Shown here piece by piece: positions 24,701 to 39,700 of a DNA stretch of 64,000 bases. Position numbers and translations under genes: made by a program. The number at the start of each line of letters is the position of its first letter. The stretch's first letter is position 1. The notes beneath the pieces were generated by a model. It searched no databases. It was not told the origin of the DNA and saw nothing but the letters and a program-made list of their open reading frames with translations. Source of the stretch: Antedon mediterranea (taxonomy: Eukaryota > Echinodermata > Crinoidea > Comatulida > Antedonidae); NCBI RefSeq assembly GCF_964355755.1, contig NC_092671.1, positions 19,308,001 through 19,372,000 on the forward strand. The letters run 5' to 3'.

Positions 24701-27700
24701 CTTTGCACAGCCACCAATATGACTAATCAGGGTATCATATCAATCATCATCGCCCAACGAATTATGATCACAATAAATTCGAAAATCATCAAGCCATTCT
24801 TTTAAGGTAAGGTCCCCAGGAGATCTTGGAACACCCTTAAATTTTAATAACTTAATCGGAGGAGCTTTCTGAACCAAAACGCCATTTAAGACATTAGTTA
24901 ATGCTGCAATCATCATTAACGCCATCGCCGCTTGCAGCTGCTGCTTCTTCAGATTTAGATTTGCCTAGCGACATTGCAGAAAGTGAATTTGTGACAAAAT
25001 GGAAATTTGGGTGTTACTTCTTTTAATCTTCCTTATTGCTAAGGAAGATCCCGATTCAAAACGGATCAAACAATATAACAAATGCAGGTCCTGCAACCGG
25101 CATAAGAATATAATAAATATCCTGTCACAAGTCGTCTGGTAATCAGCACGTGAGTTAGGAATTTTGTATAGTACAATGTACAACAACATATCACATTTGT
25201 ATTATACGTCATCGGTACTTTTATCATAATTAATTAATTAAAGATATGGAATGACCTGGTTTAATGTTTTATTAGTAAGTATTCTATGCATTATTTTTAC
25301 AAAATGTCAACACTGCAGGGAAAGTTTCTTTAAACTAATTATTAAATTAAATTATACGGGATTACACGAAATTTCTAGATTTTTCAAATGTTGTTATATT
25401 AATTATTTTAAATGACATTTTGTATCTTTTTTCTAATATTTTCATAGGAATAAGTCATGTAATCATTGATGAAGTTCATGAAAGAGATGTAGATACAGAT
25501 TTTCTATTGATATTGATCAAGAAATTTATCCAAGATAATCCAAATATACATGTAGTATTAATGAGTGCTTCAATAAATGCATCAATGTTCAGTGAATATT
25601 TTGACAAGTAAGTTACACTAATAATTGTCGTATTTGAGTGGGACCGTTGAGTAGTTTTTCCGTTGAGTACTTATGTTACGGAGTATTTTGAGCGTTGAGA
25701 TTGTTTTTAACGAAAAAGCTTTCGTTGTCAAAGTTTTCTATTCGAATAACTTTCTGTTGAGCACAAAAATTTACAATTCGAATACAAAAAGTACTCAACG
25801 AATCTTTACGTTGACAACGAAAGTTCCCAATCGGATATGACAAGTAATACATTTCAATTTGTCAAAAACCAAATAAACTAGGCCACAATTATTAACCACA
25901 CTCTTTGATAGTAACTTTGATTTGCAGAAATATAGCAAATGTTTAAGCTATTATTATGAAGTCTTAGACCCAAAGTATATACTGTATCTTCTTTTTTCTC
26001 TATAAATTAGGTAAATTACTGAAATAATGGACAATGGGTATCTGTAGTGTTTTTGTATGTGCACAGCTGGCCCCTGGGAAGACCAACCATATGTTGATCT
26101 GGGCATTTGGGTGAATTGATCTCAATGGAGATACTGTACAGATCAAATAAGCAAATAGCTAGATCGAAACCATAAAAGTAAAAGAGCCAGAAATAAATTG
26201 CAGAGCCTTATGCAACACCAAATTTTTTTAAATAATATAATTTGCCTAAATCAATCTTTTATTTTTGAATCTCTGGTCCATTGAAAATAAACAAATCTCG
26301 TATAATTAACAAATTTAAATAAAGTATATACAGTAAGTGACTAAGTACAACATGACTCACTCTCATCTCAGAATAATATTCTATCTGGAGAGCTTCTTAG
26401 ACGCATAATACATTATGTACTAACATTGAGAACCTACTATATATTCAGGCCATGTATCGATTTTCTTAAAAATTTATAAAAATATAGAATCTACATTCTG
26501 TAAAGCTCATAATACAATGTCAAATTATTTAATTTCCCTGGTTTGTAATTATTCTCTTTATATTTAGCTGTCCAATTATCACAGTGCCTGGCTTTACATA
26601 CCCGGTTAAAGAGTTCTTTCTACCTGAAATACATAAGTTGATTGGTTACAGGAGTCGGAGGTCACAAAATAATAGCAATAATGAGACCATGCTGCAACAC
26701 CCTTTTACTGATGTTGATTGTGTTGTTGAACTTATAAATCACCTTGATCAAACCAAACCAGAGGTAAGTCCATTATACATGAGTACATGTACACCAGTTT
26801 AAAAAGAAGGTTTTTTATCAAACAGCTGCAATTATGGCTTTCTCATAAATTTGAACCATCGGTAAACAAAGGGAAATAACCACAATTATATAACAATGAT
26901 AAATTTAATGCTAACATTTAGCAAAACAATGTATACAAATCGAATACTCAAATAAATGAAAGTCTTACAGATAACAGTTTTTTCAATAGCGAAAGTATCC
27001 CAACTTTAACTGAAGAAAGTAATATAATCTGTGAAGGAGACCTGACAATCAGAGAATGTTACAATGCCCTTAAAGGCATGCCACAAAATAAAAGCCTTGG
27101 TAATGACGGTTTATCAAACGAATGGTATTTAAAATTCTGGGATATTATAGGTCCAATAATGGTAAAAACACTTAATATTGGTTTAAATAGCGGAAAAATG
27201 AGTACCTCACAGAGACAGATGGTAATAACTCTTATTGAAAAAGAAGGCAAAGACCGATGCAAATTAAAGAATTGGAGACCATTTCATTACTAAATGTGGA
27301 CTACAAAATAGCATCGAAAGCACTATCCACTAGATTAAGCCAGTTTATTCCTTCCCTTATCCACATTGATCAAACCGGTTTTGTAAAGGGCCAATACATT
27401 TGCCAGTCAGTACGAACTATTGAAGATATTATGGAGTTTACTAAAATAAACAATATTCCAGGAATTATGCTTTTTTTGGACTATGAAAAAGCATTCGATT
27501 CGCTTGAATGGGGTTTTTTGTTTCAGGTTTTAAAAAAAGTAAACCTCGGAGAAAAATTTATTCAATTCATAAAAGCATTATATACTGATATAAGTAGTTG
27601 CGTCATAAATAATGGGCAGTCATCAAGTTATTTTCCAGTTGGAAGGGGTGTACGACAGGGTGACCCCCTCAGCCCTTACTTATTTATCCTATCAATAGAA

Positions 27701-30700
27701 TTACTAGCATGTGCCATAAGAGACGATAAAACTATTAAGGGGATTACAGTAAATAATAGAGAAATTAAAATAACTCAATATGCAGACGACTCCACATGCT
27801 TTTTGAAAGATGAAGTGTCAGCAAAAAATATAATTAACTTAATAGAGAAATTTTCAAAAATATCGGGCTTGAAATTAAATATAAGCAAATCGCAGGCTAT
27901 ATGGCTTGGTTCAAATAGGCGATGTAAAAACAAACCAATACATATGCAATGGCCCAACAACCAGTAAAAGCATTAGGAGTTTACTTTTCTTATCATGAAA
28001 GACAACGGGAAAAATGTAATTTCGAAACGAAAATTAAACAACTAAAAACAATATTAAACATATGGAGAACCAGACAACTAACCTTAGCAGGAAAAATAAT
28101 TTTAATTAAAACATTCGCAATACCCCAATTTATATATCTAGCATCTGTCATACATATACCGCCCCATGTAGTTAAATCAATTGAAACAATGGAACGGTGG
28201 TAAAGGTATGATAAAAAGAACAACATTAATTGGGAATATTGAAGAAGGCGGCTTAAAAATGGTAGATATCAAACGTATGTTTAAGGCATTAAAGATAAAA
28301 TGGATACAACGATATAACATAAATGTCAAAGCAGCATGGAGATCTCTACTACATAGGTTCCTAAATAAGCAAGGAGGCGACACTATTTTTTATTGTAATG
28401 TAAGCGCGGACTGTGTCCATCGTTGGAAAAATATTTCTTTGTTTTATAAGGATATGTTAAACGCTTATTTCGAATTAATACATCCTGATACAGTAAACGA
28501 AGGGTCCCAATATATATGGTTTAATAGGCACATGCATATACATGACAAGCCATTTTATTACAAGAGCCTCAGAGATGTTGGGATATGTTTAGTAAGCAAC
28601 CTTTTTTATGAAAACGGTAATATCATTCCCTTTAATATGTGGATAAAGAGAGGCTTATTGACAAGTAATTTCATGCACTGGAGAATGACGATATCTGCAA
28701 TACCCCCACAGTGGAAAGCAAACATGAAGCTAGGGTTTTTACGAAAAAATTATAAAAAGAGAGGGTTTATAGTGGAAGTGAAGAATGAAGAAAAAGAATT
28801 GGAAAGTATGAGTACAAAAAATATATACAGAGCCTTAATTAAAAAAATCTTTAAAATACCAACATCTCAAAGTAAATTGCAGGATGAATTAGGTGTAGAT
28901 AGCGATAAATGGGAAAATATCTATGTATTACCATTTAAATGTTCTCAGGAGGTAAGAACCAGAATATTTCAGTATAAAATTAATGTGAATTGCTTGTCAA
29001 CTAATAGTAGACTACATAAAATGAATATTGTACCGAGTACAATACAATACAATACAAATCTTTCTTTATTCTGGAATAGCTCTTTCAATACACAAGTACT
29101 GGTCTCCCAAGAGGTCCAGATTTGGAAAAAAATACAAGAAAAATAAAAGTAAAAGCTATATTAAAACTATGTACAATAGAAGTTATACAAGATGTTTAAA
29201 TTCAACTTGACTAAATGTCTCATAATTTTTACGGATATGTACAGGAAGATTATTCCATAAGGTTGATGCTCTATAATTAAACATTCTCTTTCCATAAATA
29301 TTGTTCCATGCTGGAACATTTAGAGTTTTAGTTGATTGACTTCTTGTATTTTTTGTGTGAAAAGTGTCCATAAATTTGAATAGATTTGCTAAATAAGATG
29401 GTGCTAAACCCTGTATGCATTTAAATAACGTAATTAATAAATCATTTTCCCATCTGTCATGGACACTCTTCCATTTTAGTGAGGACATCAATTCTGTTAT
29501 AGGGGTGTACATATCAGCATAAAGAATGATTCTAGCTACTCTATTTTGAAGTACTTGAAGACGATTAACAAGTTCTAAGTTACAATTTGACCAAACATTA
29601 CTACAGTAATCAAAACAGGGTAATACTATTGCATTAGCAAGTAGTCTTAAAGCAAAATTTGGAATATAATATCTTAATCTACGAATAATACCGATACGTT
29701 GTGATACTCTAGAAGCTACTTGTTCAACATGCTGTTTCCATGACATAAATGAATCAAATGTAAGTCCAAGATATTTAAAATTGTCAACTCTTTCGACATC
29801 ATTGCCATTAATAGAAACAGAAATATTATTGAATTTACTAAGTGATATTCTAGTTCCAAATAACATAAATTTTGTTTTCTTTATATTGAGGGTTAGTAAA
29901 TTGTTATCAAACCAGGTAGTGAACTTACTAACATTTTGATTAATCATGTTCTGTAGAAGAACTGGATCAGATGAGGAACATAATATTGTTGTATCATCTG
30001 CATACATGATACATTTATTATTTATCACATCTGGTAAAGAATTAACATAAATTATAAAAAGCAATGGCCCAAGAATTGACCCTTGTGGTATACCAACAGT
30101 AATAGGTTTAGAAAATGACAAAGATGATTTGATATTTACAACTTGTGATCTTCCTGATAAGTATGATATAAACCAATTTAAGGCATTACCATGCACACCG
30201 TATTGTTTTAATTTACTAAAAAGCAGATTATGATTTATGGTGTCAAAAGCCTTTTGCAAATCTAAAAAAATAGCAGCTGTAACATTACCTTCATTTATAT
30301 TTTTTAGAATGTAGTCAGAAAAATCAATGAGTGTTGTATTAGTTGAATGGTTACGTCTAAAACCAGATTGACAAGGGTTTAAAATATTATTTTCCGACAA
30401 GTAGTAATAAAGTTTATTGTGTACTATTCTTTCAATTATCTTTGAAACTATAGGCAATACTGAAATTGGTCTGTAATTTCCAACATCAGATGTATCTCCT
30501 CCTTTGAACACTGGGGTAACTTTAGCAGTTTTCCATTTACAAGGAAATGTTGCTGTAATAAACGACAAGTTTATTATGTAATTAAGTGAGTGACATACAA
30601 TGGGACCAGCTAATTTTAAGAGCTTAACATCAAAACCATCCAAGCCTGAAGCTTTGTTATTTGAAAAGCTATTGATTATATCAAATACACAATCAGGAGT

Positions 30701-33700
30701 TACAATGTGAAAATCAAAATTGTTTAAAATAATGTTAGTAGGGTTAGTGTTAGTATTACAAGGTAGATTATGTTTCTTAGCAAGATTATTACCAATAGAA
30801 GAAAAATAATCATTAAATTTATTAGCTATTTCTTTATCATTATTTGAGAGTCCACTACCAACCCGAACAGAGGAGATAGCTTGTTTTTTATCAGGAATAA
30901 TTTTTTTAATGGTTTCCCACAATTTTTTAGAATTTGTGGTATTTGCTGTTATAGCATCTGTACAAATTTTCTTTTTAAGTGATCTATTTAGTTTATTTGC
31001 TTGAAATATTTGCTTGAGTAATATGTGTTCCTATTGTGAATCAAATATTGAAACTATGACCCATCTTTTGGTTGAATGTAACATTGCAACCAAACTATGG
31101 GATGAATTCACGACTTGGTGGGAAAACATTTCAAAAACAAAGATTAACCTTGATAAAACCTCCATATTATTTGGTTACAATACAGAAAATCCTGATATGC
31201 TATGTATTTTGTTGATAAAGAAAATTATATTTAGTTACAAATTAACTCACAAAAAGCCAGTCTTCCAGGTTTTTTTAATCGGTTAAAATTTAATTATAAC
31301 GTAGAAAAAAACATTTGCTTCTAAAAGAAGTACATTGTATAATTTCAGACAAAAGTGGAGATTAATAGAAGATTATATTTAATAACTTAATGATACTGTT
31401 TCTCGAGGAAATGACTTACTTTTGTGTATTATTATTATTACGCTTGCTCTTTATTATTGTATTAAATTAAAATGTAAACCAGAAATTATTATTTGCACTT
31501 GTTAGATATTTTTAATTATTTATTATAGGCATACTATTAGTTCCTTAGTTACAATACAGATAATTAAATATATATATATATATGTATTATTTTAAAGAAA
31601 CAAAAATGGTTATGTTGTTAAATGTATGTTTCTGATTTTAATTAGCACAATTATATTATAGTTCCTTGGTTATAGTACAGATTAAGATATATTTGTGTGT
31701 ATGGGTGTGTATGTATATGAGTATTATTTATTATTACTATGTAAAGACAAAAAAAATTAATATGTTATTGTTAGTAAATGTATATCTCTGGCTAATTTGA
31801 TTAATACAATTATATTTAGTTAGATTAGTTACATATTTGTGGAAAACACAGCATTTACCAAATTAATTAATTATTTACTTAAAAAAATATGGAATTAATA
31901 ATTTATAGTTTTTAATATTATTTGATCACTGTAAGTTACTTTATTTAAAAGTTCATATCATTTTGATACCTATTACTTTAAATTTAAGTGATGAAAAAAA
32001 AACCAATTTTCTTTCTGAATCCCAAAAAAAAATTGCCCCCAAAAAAAACTCAATTACCAAGCAATAATCACCCCCAACAGTATCCTTATTACATGTCTAT
32101 AAATCTTCCCCAACCCTTAGAATTATAACTATCAGACTAAATTAAAACAATTTGATTTCCAACACCACCCAGATACACCCCTACATCAGAATGAATAAAT
32201 AAAAGAATTAATTAAAGTTCTCGATATAGTGTTTCTTTTTGTCCCCCAACGCTGAATAATTAAGAAAGATAAAAGTTTAACATTTTCTTGACAATGTTCT
32301 GCACTACAAAGAAATTTGTTTTAAAAACAACTTGCGTCTCTGCTCCCGTTCTGCTTTGCTAATAAATATATCTCCATAAACTGCAACTAATTTATTGCAA
32401 CTAATGTTCTGCTTACAACAAGTTATTTCTTTACCACATTAAATGTCATAATTCAATAAATCGAATAGTTATTATTTTTCCTCAAATTGACTGTGTACTC
32501 GACAATGTATGAGTGTTAGATATACATTATAGTAACAACTAGTAATCAAATTCAATAAGATAAACAGTAGGCATAAAATGTTCACCTTTCAGCATACAAT
32601 TACAGTTTTCTCCAATAATCTCAACATACAGTATTATTATAACTTCTCTGTCTGTAGATGGAGTAATGAAGTTTTGTAATAATTTAGTGTTTTTTTCTGC
32701 TCTATAGGGTGCCATTTTATGTTTTCTCCCTGGTTGGCAAGATATTAAAACTGTATATGATCAGCTGACAGACAATCAGGTGAACTTACTTTATATTTCC
32801 TTTTTTTATTCCAATTTTTACGAGATTCTCATCCAGCCCAAGGGTGTCTGGACAGTCGACATACCATATTTTCTTGCTCTGCTCTGAATATATTAATGAT
32901 ACAGAGGGATTCAGGAAAAGATATTCTAATAAAAATTAAAAATATTTGTATTCACTAACTGTGTATTTGGTAATCACAGTAAAGCACATAAAGGTATAAC
33001 ATTATTGATATAAAAATGAAAACTTTTATTTTTATTTTTAACAGAACACACACAATAATCGTAAAGTTCTGCCAGTACATTCTAACTTCTCTATCAACGA
33101 ACAGCAAGAAATTTTTAAAAGGTTAGTAGTATGTTTTAGTAATTTCCAAATATTATTGAAAGTTGTTATAGTAATGGTTTGAAAATTTTTATATTATATG
33201 TGATATTGTCAAATCATGTCCACATAAATTAAGTTGTCTTTGAGACTGAATAATTCTTGTGGAATCTTGAGACTGGTATATCAGAGATGTTTATTTTGAC
33301 AAAAGGATATAGTTAGTTATTACTAGTAACAATTAATTTAAAATAATGTAATTTAAATTATAAATACATAATAATGAATTGTGTGTGGTAGCATTTGTTT
33401 TATTGGCAATTGAAATGAAATGTACACAATAACTTAAAATGAATGTGGCCGGTTGCATGTTTTACAATCCCAGAGTTCAAAGTTTAAATTCTGCCTAAAT
33501 GTTAACATGGCCAACTTAGCAATGTACTAAAAAGACTTCTTCTTTCCTTCTACTTTCAAAATCACACTTTTTTTTCTCGTTTTTTAATAGCCAATTAATT
33601 AATTTTTTTATTTTATTATTTATTATTTATAAAGCGCCTTTACAAAGAAAGATCAAAGTGCTATACAGAGTAATAACACAGAAAAAGACTATACAAAATA

Positions 33701-36700
33701 ATATAATATTGAAACAAATAAATTTTACGGTGTTTCTTAAAAAGACAAGAATTAGGAGGCTGGTGAATTACCAATGAGATATTATTCCAAAGTTTAGTGA
33801 CCACAGGGAAAAAAATGCACTATCACCAAAAACCTTTTAAGTGACAGGAACAGAAAGGCATAGATTGTCCATGGAAGATCTAATGCTAGGCGGACGAGGC
33901 CCATGTAAATTAATATCTTGGATATATTTCCAAGCAATTTCTAAAGTTTTGAGGCTCTAATAACAATTCATTTTTTTCATTCAGCCCACCTGAGGGGATA
34001 CGAAAGATTGTTTTAGCTACAAATATAGCAGAGACGTCTATCACCATCAATGATGTTGTATATGTAATTAACGTAGGAAACCACAAAGAGCAACGCTATA
34101 ACTCAGATGTTGGGGTAAGGTGTTTAATAGAACTTCTTTTGTAAAATATTTGTTATTTAGTATTCATTTATAATAAATGCATTTGTGAGTTTTAAGACAT
34201 GTTTAGAATGAAGCGGGGGTTTGGTCGTTCATCATGACATTTTAAAAGTGTGAATATGCTTTCATCATCATCATCATCAAAACGAACAAATATGTTACCG
34301 CAACTGGTTAGCAGAGGTATGCTGTAAACCATAGAATCAATGTGTGTTTATGTCCCAAACAATCTCTAATGTTAATTAACTGATTCATATCTTTCTCATA
34401 GGTATCTTGTTTAGATCTTCAATGGATTTCACAGGCAAGTGTTATACAGCGTAAAGGACGAGCTGGACGCTGTCAACCTGGTGAATGTTATCATTTGTTC
34501 ACTCAAGAAGACTACAAACAATTAGGTACAGTAATTTAAACCCTGTGTGCGACTTTCTTCCAAAAGCCTGTTTGTTATTCTACCTATTATTTAGTACATC
34601 TTGGCTGTAAGTGGATGCACAACTTGAACTCTTTATTATCACTTGAGTCTGGAAAATTAACTACTTATAATAACAATAGTAATTACAACGATAGTAAAAC
34701 AATAGTAACAAATAAAATAGAATATTTAAAAAAAACTAGCAAGTTTTTTATTCTTATTTTGACCTTAATATTGTTTCCAATATCATTTTCTGACTGCAGA
34801 TGAATACCAAGTTCCAGAGCTTCTACGAGTTCCTTTAGAGCAGGTCATAGTTCATGCTAAAGTTCATAACCCTAATGTGAATGCTGAAGAGTTTTTAGCG
34901 CAGGCTCTTCAAGCTCCTACTTTTGAAGCAGGTATGTAATTGGACTAAAATGAATACAGATGAGTATGGTAACTTATAGTTAATTAGCCTAGAAATTAGA
35001 TATCTAATTAGCTACTCTTAGTATGTATATTTAAACCACATTTGTAGAAATGACCCAAAATAAAATACTTTTCTACGTTGCATCGTATTTACTTTGTACA
35101 AAGCAAAAAAATGTTAGCTGGCTATGTATCCATAGTATACTAAAATGAATATTTACGAGTTTAATTGGGAGAATATGCTGGATAATAAAAATGTGACTCA
35201 CAGCCTTCTGGGCTAAGATGCGCACATGTGTAGCTCTGTCTACACTATCAAACTAGTTTGACAAAAAAAGTTTGATGTTCCCATATGATATGGTTAAATA
35301 TGTAGTGATATGACATAATCATGTCCATTATATCGGCAAATCACACTTTTTTGTCACATAAAGTGTTGACAGTGTTATACAGCTGCCACCAACATTACTC
35401 ATTTTTATGTCCACAAGTATGATCAAATATAAATATGATTTGAACAAAATATAATACAAAGCATTCTTTATTTGTTATAACATCCATGAGTGTACTCTTT
35501 TTGTATTATATTATAATCTGTCTTTTAACAAATTGATAATAGGCAGTGAATGTAATAATTTATTAGGAAATGACACCTTTGCATCGGTGGCACACACAGA
35601 AGTGGTGCATCCAATTTAACATAATACATCAAAACAATACATTATATGACGGATACAGGTTCTTAAACTATTTGCAAAAATATAAAAGAAAAATCATTAT
35701 GAACATGGTAATACAGGTACTGTATTAAATTGTCCTACAGTATCATAGGTTTGAGTTGATAATTTAAAAAGGTATATAAAAATAAACATAAAATATAGTA
35801 AAGAGTTTATTAATATTATTATTGATTGCAAACCATTGTGTTTCAACATCAGGTACTGAAGACCTATAGTTGTTATCACAGGTGTATAATATTTACAAAT
35901 CATATATAAAAGCAACAATACAAAAGAAAAACAATCTATATATTGGGAGATTTAAGTTCTGACCGTTTCTCCCATGCAGCTCTTGTGTATTGTATACAAA
36001 ACAAATCAAAAAAGGTCTCAGATTGTTTACAAATCGCGGTAGAATCTCCACCTAAAATATACTGTAATTTATCATCAGCACTTGCTGTTGTGTAACGATT
36101 CCATGTGTCATAATCATTACAGAGCACAAGGTTATTTTGTAGAATGGATAATTCTTTCATTCTAATATTATCAAATGCTTTACAGTTTAATAAAAAATGT
36201 TTAATGTCTTCAATTTCACAATTCCCACATAAAGTACAATGACCGGACACATCATTGGACCATTTATAAGTTTTACAATCTAAAGGTAGAGTGTTAGATC
36301 TTAATTTAAATTTCAGACTTGTCTCATAAAAATGTGTTTTATCAAGTAAATATTTTTCTAAATTAGGGAAAGGTTTCAATTTTGAGTATAAATTTAATGA
36401 GGTTTTTTGCATTATATTATTTGACCACTCTGATTTATATGATTCTGACACACATTGCTTGACATTGCTGACTGAGAAAGGAACAAGAGTTAAACTATCA
36501 TTATCAAAAACATTGTTGTAAAAGCCTATATCTGTACATTTTTCAAATATGTCAACACAACTGTACTAAGAAATTTATATTTTAAACGATCAAAGTCACA
36601 TTTCAATTGTAGCATAGAATTAAGTACAATATTAGGCCACCTGTGGTCATCCATAGTTATAAAACGATTAAATAATTTAACTCTGGACAGTTTGTGTAAC

Positions 36701-39700
36701 TTGGATAATGGAACCCACCCAAGGAGTTTACCGTGGAGCTTTGAGAAGAAAGCGGGCCATTTGCAATTGCACTTTCTCTAGGTCTTCGTTATCCTTCTTG
36801 GATTTATTATACCAAATGCTACAAGCATAATTTATTGAAGGAATTGCAATGGTTTTCCACAGTATGTTTCCATAGTACACCCGGTTAAAGTCATCAAGGT
36901 TAGCTATGATACCTTTGATATAAGCTATAAGCCGGTTGCCCTTTTGGATAACATGTTCATAATGTGAATGTTCACTCATGTTTGAGGAAATATAGACCCC
37001 TAAATATTTATAACTATTTACTTCTTTTATCAAATGTGTGAACATAAAATAGTACATTCTCATTAACATATGAATATATTTTTATTATTTAGTTGACAAG
37101 GCAATTGAAGTATTGGCAGAGATGAATATTCTAGATCAAAATGAATGTCTAACACCCTTAGGAAATAAAGTGTCCCAGATAAGCACAGATCCTAAGCTTG
37201 CTAAAGCACTTGTTTATGGCTCAATATTCAGGTCAGTATACCTTCCATTTCTCCTTCTCAGATTCTTGTTATCACCTTCACATACATAACTAGCCTGTCA
37301 ATGGCCTCTTGTCGAGTAATCAACTGATTACACATTATATTTATATAATCTTCCCATAGCACACTGTTAGTGCTAATTAGGTTATATGCATGATATGCAT
37401 ATAACCTCTTGATTCTGTCAAAATCTTTATTTATTTATTTATTTATTTATTCTTTCCTTAGCACTATTTTGTCCGTGCATTATCTTGGCATCAGTTTCAT
37501 CTAGCTAAGTCAAGTTTTTAGAGTATATTCCTTATGGCCAGGAATCGATGTGGTTATATTTTCACGATGCGTAATCAAAAATTACGTGGTCTACGCGCGA
37601 TTTTACGAAATCACGTTTGTAATCATATCTTCACAAGCATGAATCACAATTAAACAAAATTTGGTACTCATAAATTTCAGGTCATATTTCATCATATGGC
37701 AATAAAATTACGTGTCTAGCGCATATAACGCTTGCGTACGCGCGCTTAAAATGTTCAAAATTGTCAAAATTTATTTTCGATGAAATTAGAGTACGTTTCA
37801 GGCAATTTTAAGCGTTTAAAAAATTGCCATGAGTGCACAAATTTTTGCACGCGCACTGCGCGTTAAAAGTTGGTGCGCACTCTTTTTGCCCGATTTCTGT
37901 TTTACAATCTTTCTTTAATAATATCATCATATTTGATTCAGGTTTCAACTCGAAATTGCGTTATACGAGCACGTCAAAAGTGATTGGCTACGCACGTATA
38001 AGTTAACAAAATGGTGAAAATATGCTAAATTTTAAAATGAATATATATCGTCAGAATGCAGGGGAACACCTATTTTTTATTTCATTTTCTTGAAGTGTAT
38101 GTATCATATGTATGATTTATTATCAAATTAAGAGAACCAAAGTTGATTAAGTCATCATTAATTGCATATTAAATTAAAAAATAATAATTTCGACAATCAA
38201 ACAAATTATGACATTTTCTTAGGCCAAAATAACAAACTTAACATTAACTTTCTTCCTTCAAAAGTTCATATATTAAAGTTAAAAGTATGTAGTTTGACAG
38301 TGCATCATTTGTTTACATTTTAAAGATGTCATCATAGTAAAAAATTATAATTCATTTCGGTATGTAATAATCTATCTGCACCAAACTGGTTACTGCATAG
38401 TAAATACACGGAGGAATTTTTCTACAACTTTTAGTCAGTTGTGTACAGCTCGATTGTCTGTGCTCGTGTCTATGGCATTCAAGGTACCGAGATCGAGTCT
38501 CACCTTGGGAAACGAAATAAGATTTTTTTTTTTATTATCCGTATTGTTTGTTCAAATTTATTTCTTAGTGTATAGATTATACACATGATTTATAATGAAA
38601 TCTAGATAAAAATTAACTTATGTCTTTATTATTATGTAACAACAAATGTGGTTTATGACATTATACGCATATGGATCTTTGATCGGATTGTGATACCGGC
38701 TATGGTGTTCGCGTTAGCAAGGTCCTGTCATATATTATAAATAATTAAAGATTCTGAGAAAATCAATCAATCAATATATCTTTTAAAAATCAATTATCTT
38801 TATTTAAATCAATGCATATAGCCTATAATAATAATTCATTTCGGTATGTAATAATCTATCTGCACCAAAGTGGTTACTGCATAGTAAATACACGGAGGAA
38901 TTTTTCTACAACTTTTAGTCAGTTGTGTACAGCTCGATTGTCTGTGCTCGTGTCTATGGCATTCAAGGTACCGAGATCGAGTCTCACCTTGGGAAACGAA
39001 ATAAGATTTTTTTTTTTATTATCCGTATTGTTTGTTCAAATTTATTTCTTAGTGTATAGATTATACACATGATTTATAATGAAATCTAGATAAAAATTAA
39101 CTTATGTCTTTATTATTATGTAACAACAAATGTGGTTTATGACATTATACGCATATGGATCTTTGATCGGATTGTGATACCGGCTATGGTGTTCGCGTTA
39201 GCAAGGTCCTGTCATATATTATAAATAATTAAAGATTCTGAGAAAATCAATCAATCAATATATCTTTTAAAAATCAATTATCTTTATTTAAATCAATGCA
39301 TATAGCCTATAATTCGTCATAGTGACGAATTAAATCTAGTTAAATTCTTGTTTTTCTAAACCATTAATGTAAGCCAATGAATATTCTCATTAAGAACATT
39401 AATGAAATCATTAAACTAGGGTCTCATAGTATTTTCAATAATAATGAGCCATTTTACTTATATAATAGATAATATTTTTTATAATCCAGTAATCTTCTTT
39501 AATATATAGAATTTTTTTTATGATTGTTTTTTGAAGATGTATTGTCCCCAAAAAACATGACAATGAAGATTACTAATAGACTTTGAATAGGCAGTTTAAA
39601 TAAATGTTTTCACTTCTGTAAATAATTTTAGTGAATAACTATTATGTAACATTAAAATGACACATTCAACAAAAAAAATTTAATTTTCAGGTGGACGAAA

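Larger units (their letters stand above)
26900..31390 (+). mobile_element. Tx1-type (L1 clade) LINE, 5'-truncated and interrupted
   Basis: Starts within the region just before RT ([20 protein letters not shown], about 27040-27100). Conserved RT blocks follow: [59 protein letters not shown] and QYADDST. The long C-terminal region runs from 28181 to 29039. Frameshifts near 27280, 27955 and 28200 break the ORF. At 29040-31015 a CR1-like LINE is inserted, and the Tx1 reading frame resumes at 31021 as [19 protein letters not shown], the C-terminal CxxC-H-C knuckle. Joining across the insertion gives an uninterrupted frame through [16 protein letters not shown]. The element fills DHX30 intron 8 in the sense orientation and is dead. 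Confidence 0.88.

Noticed and set aside
28181-29146. 321-residue protein as a unit
   Set aside because: The last 36 residues come from the 3' end of the nested CR1-like LINE; the Tx1 frame really continues at 31021.
38442-38512. tRNA gene
   Set aside because: A- and B-box-like words are present, but no acceptor stem or complete cloverleaf could be drawn.
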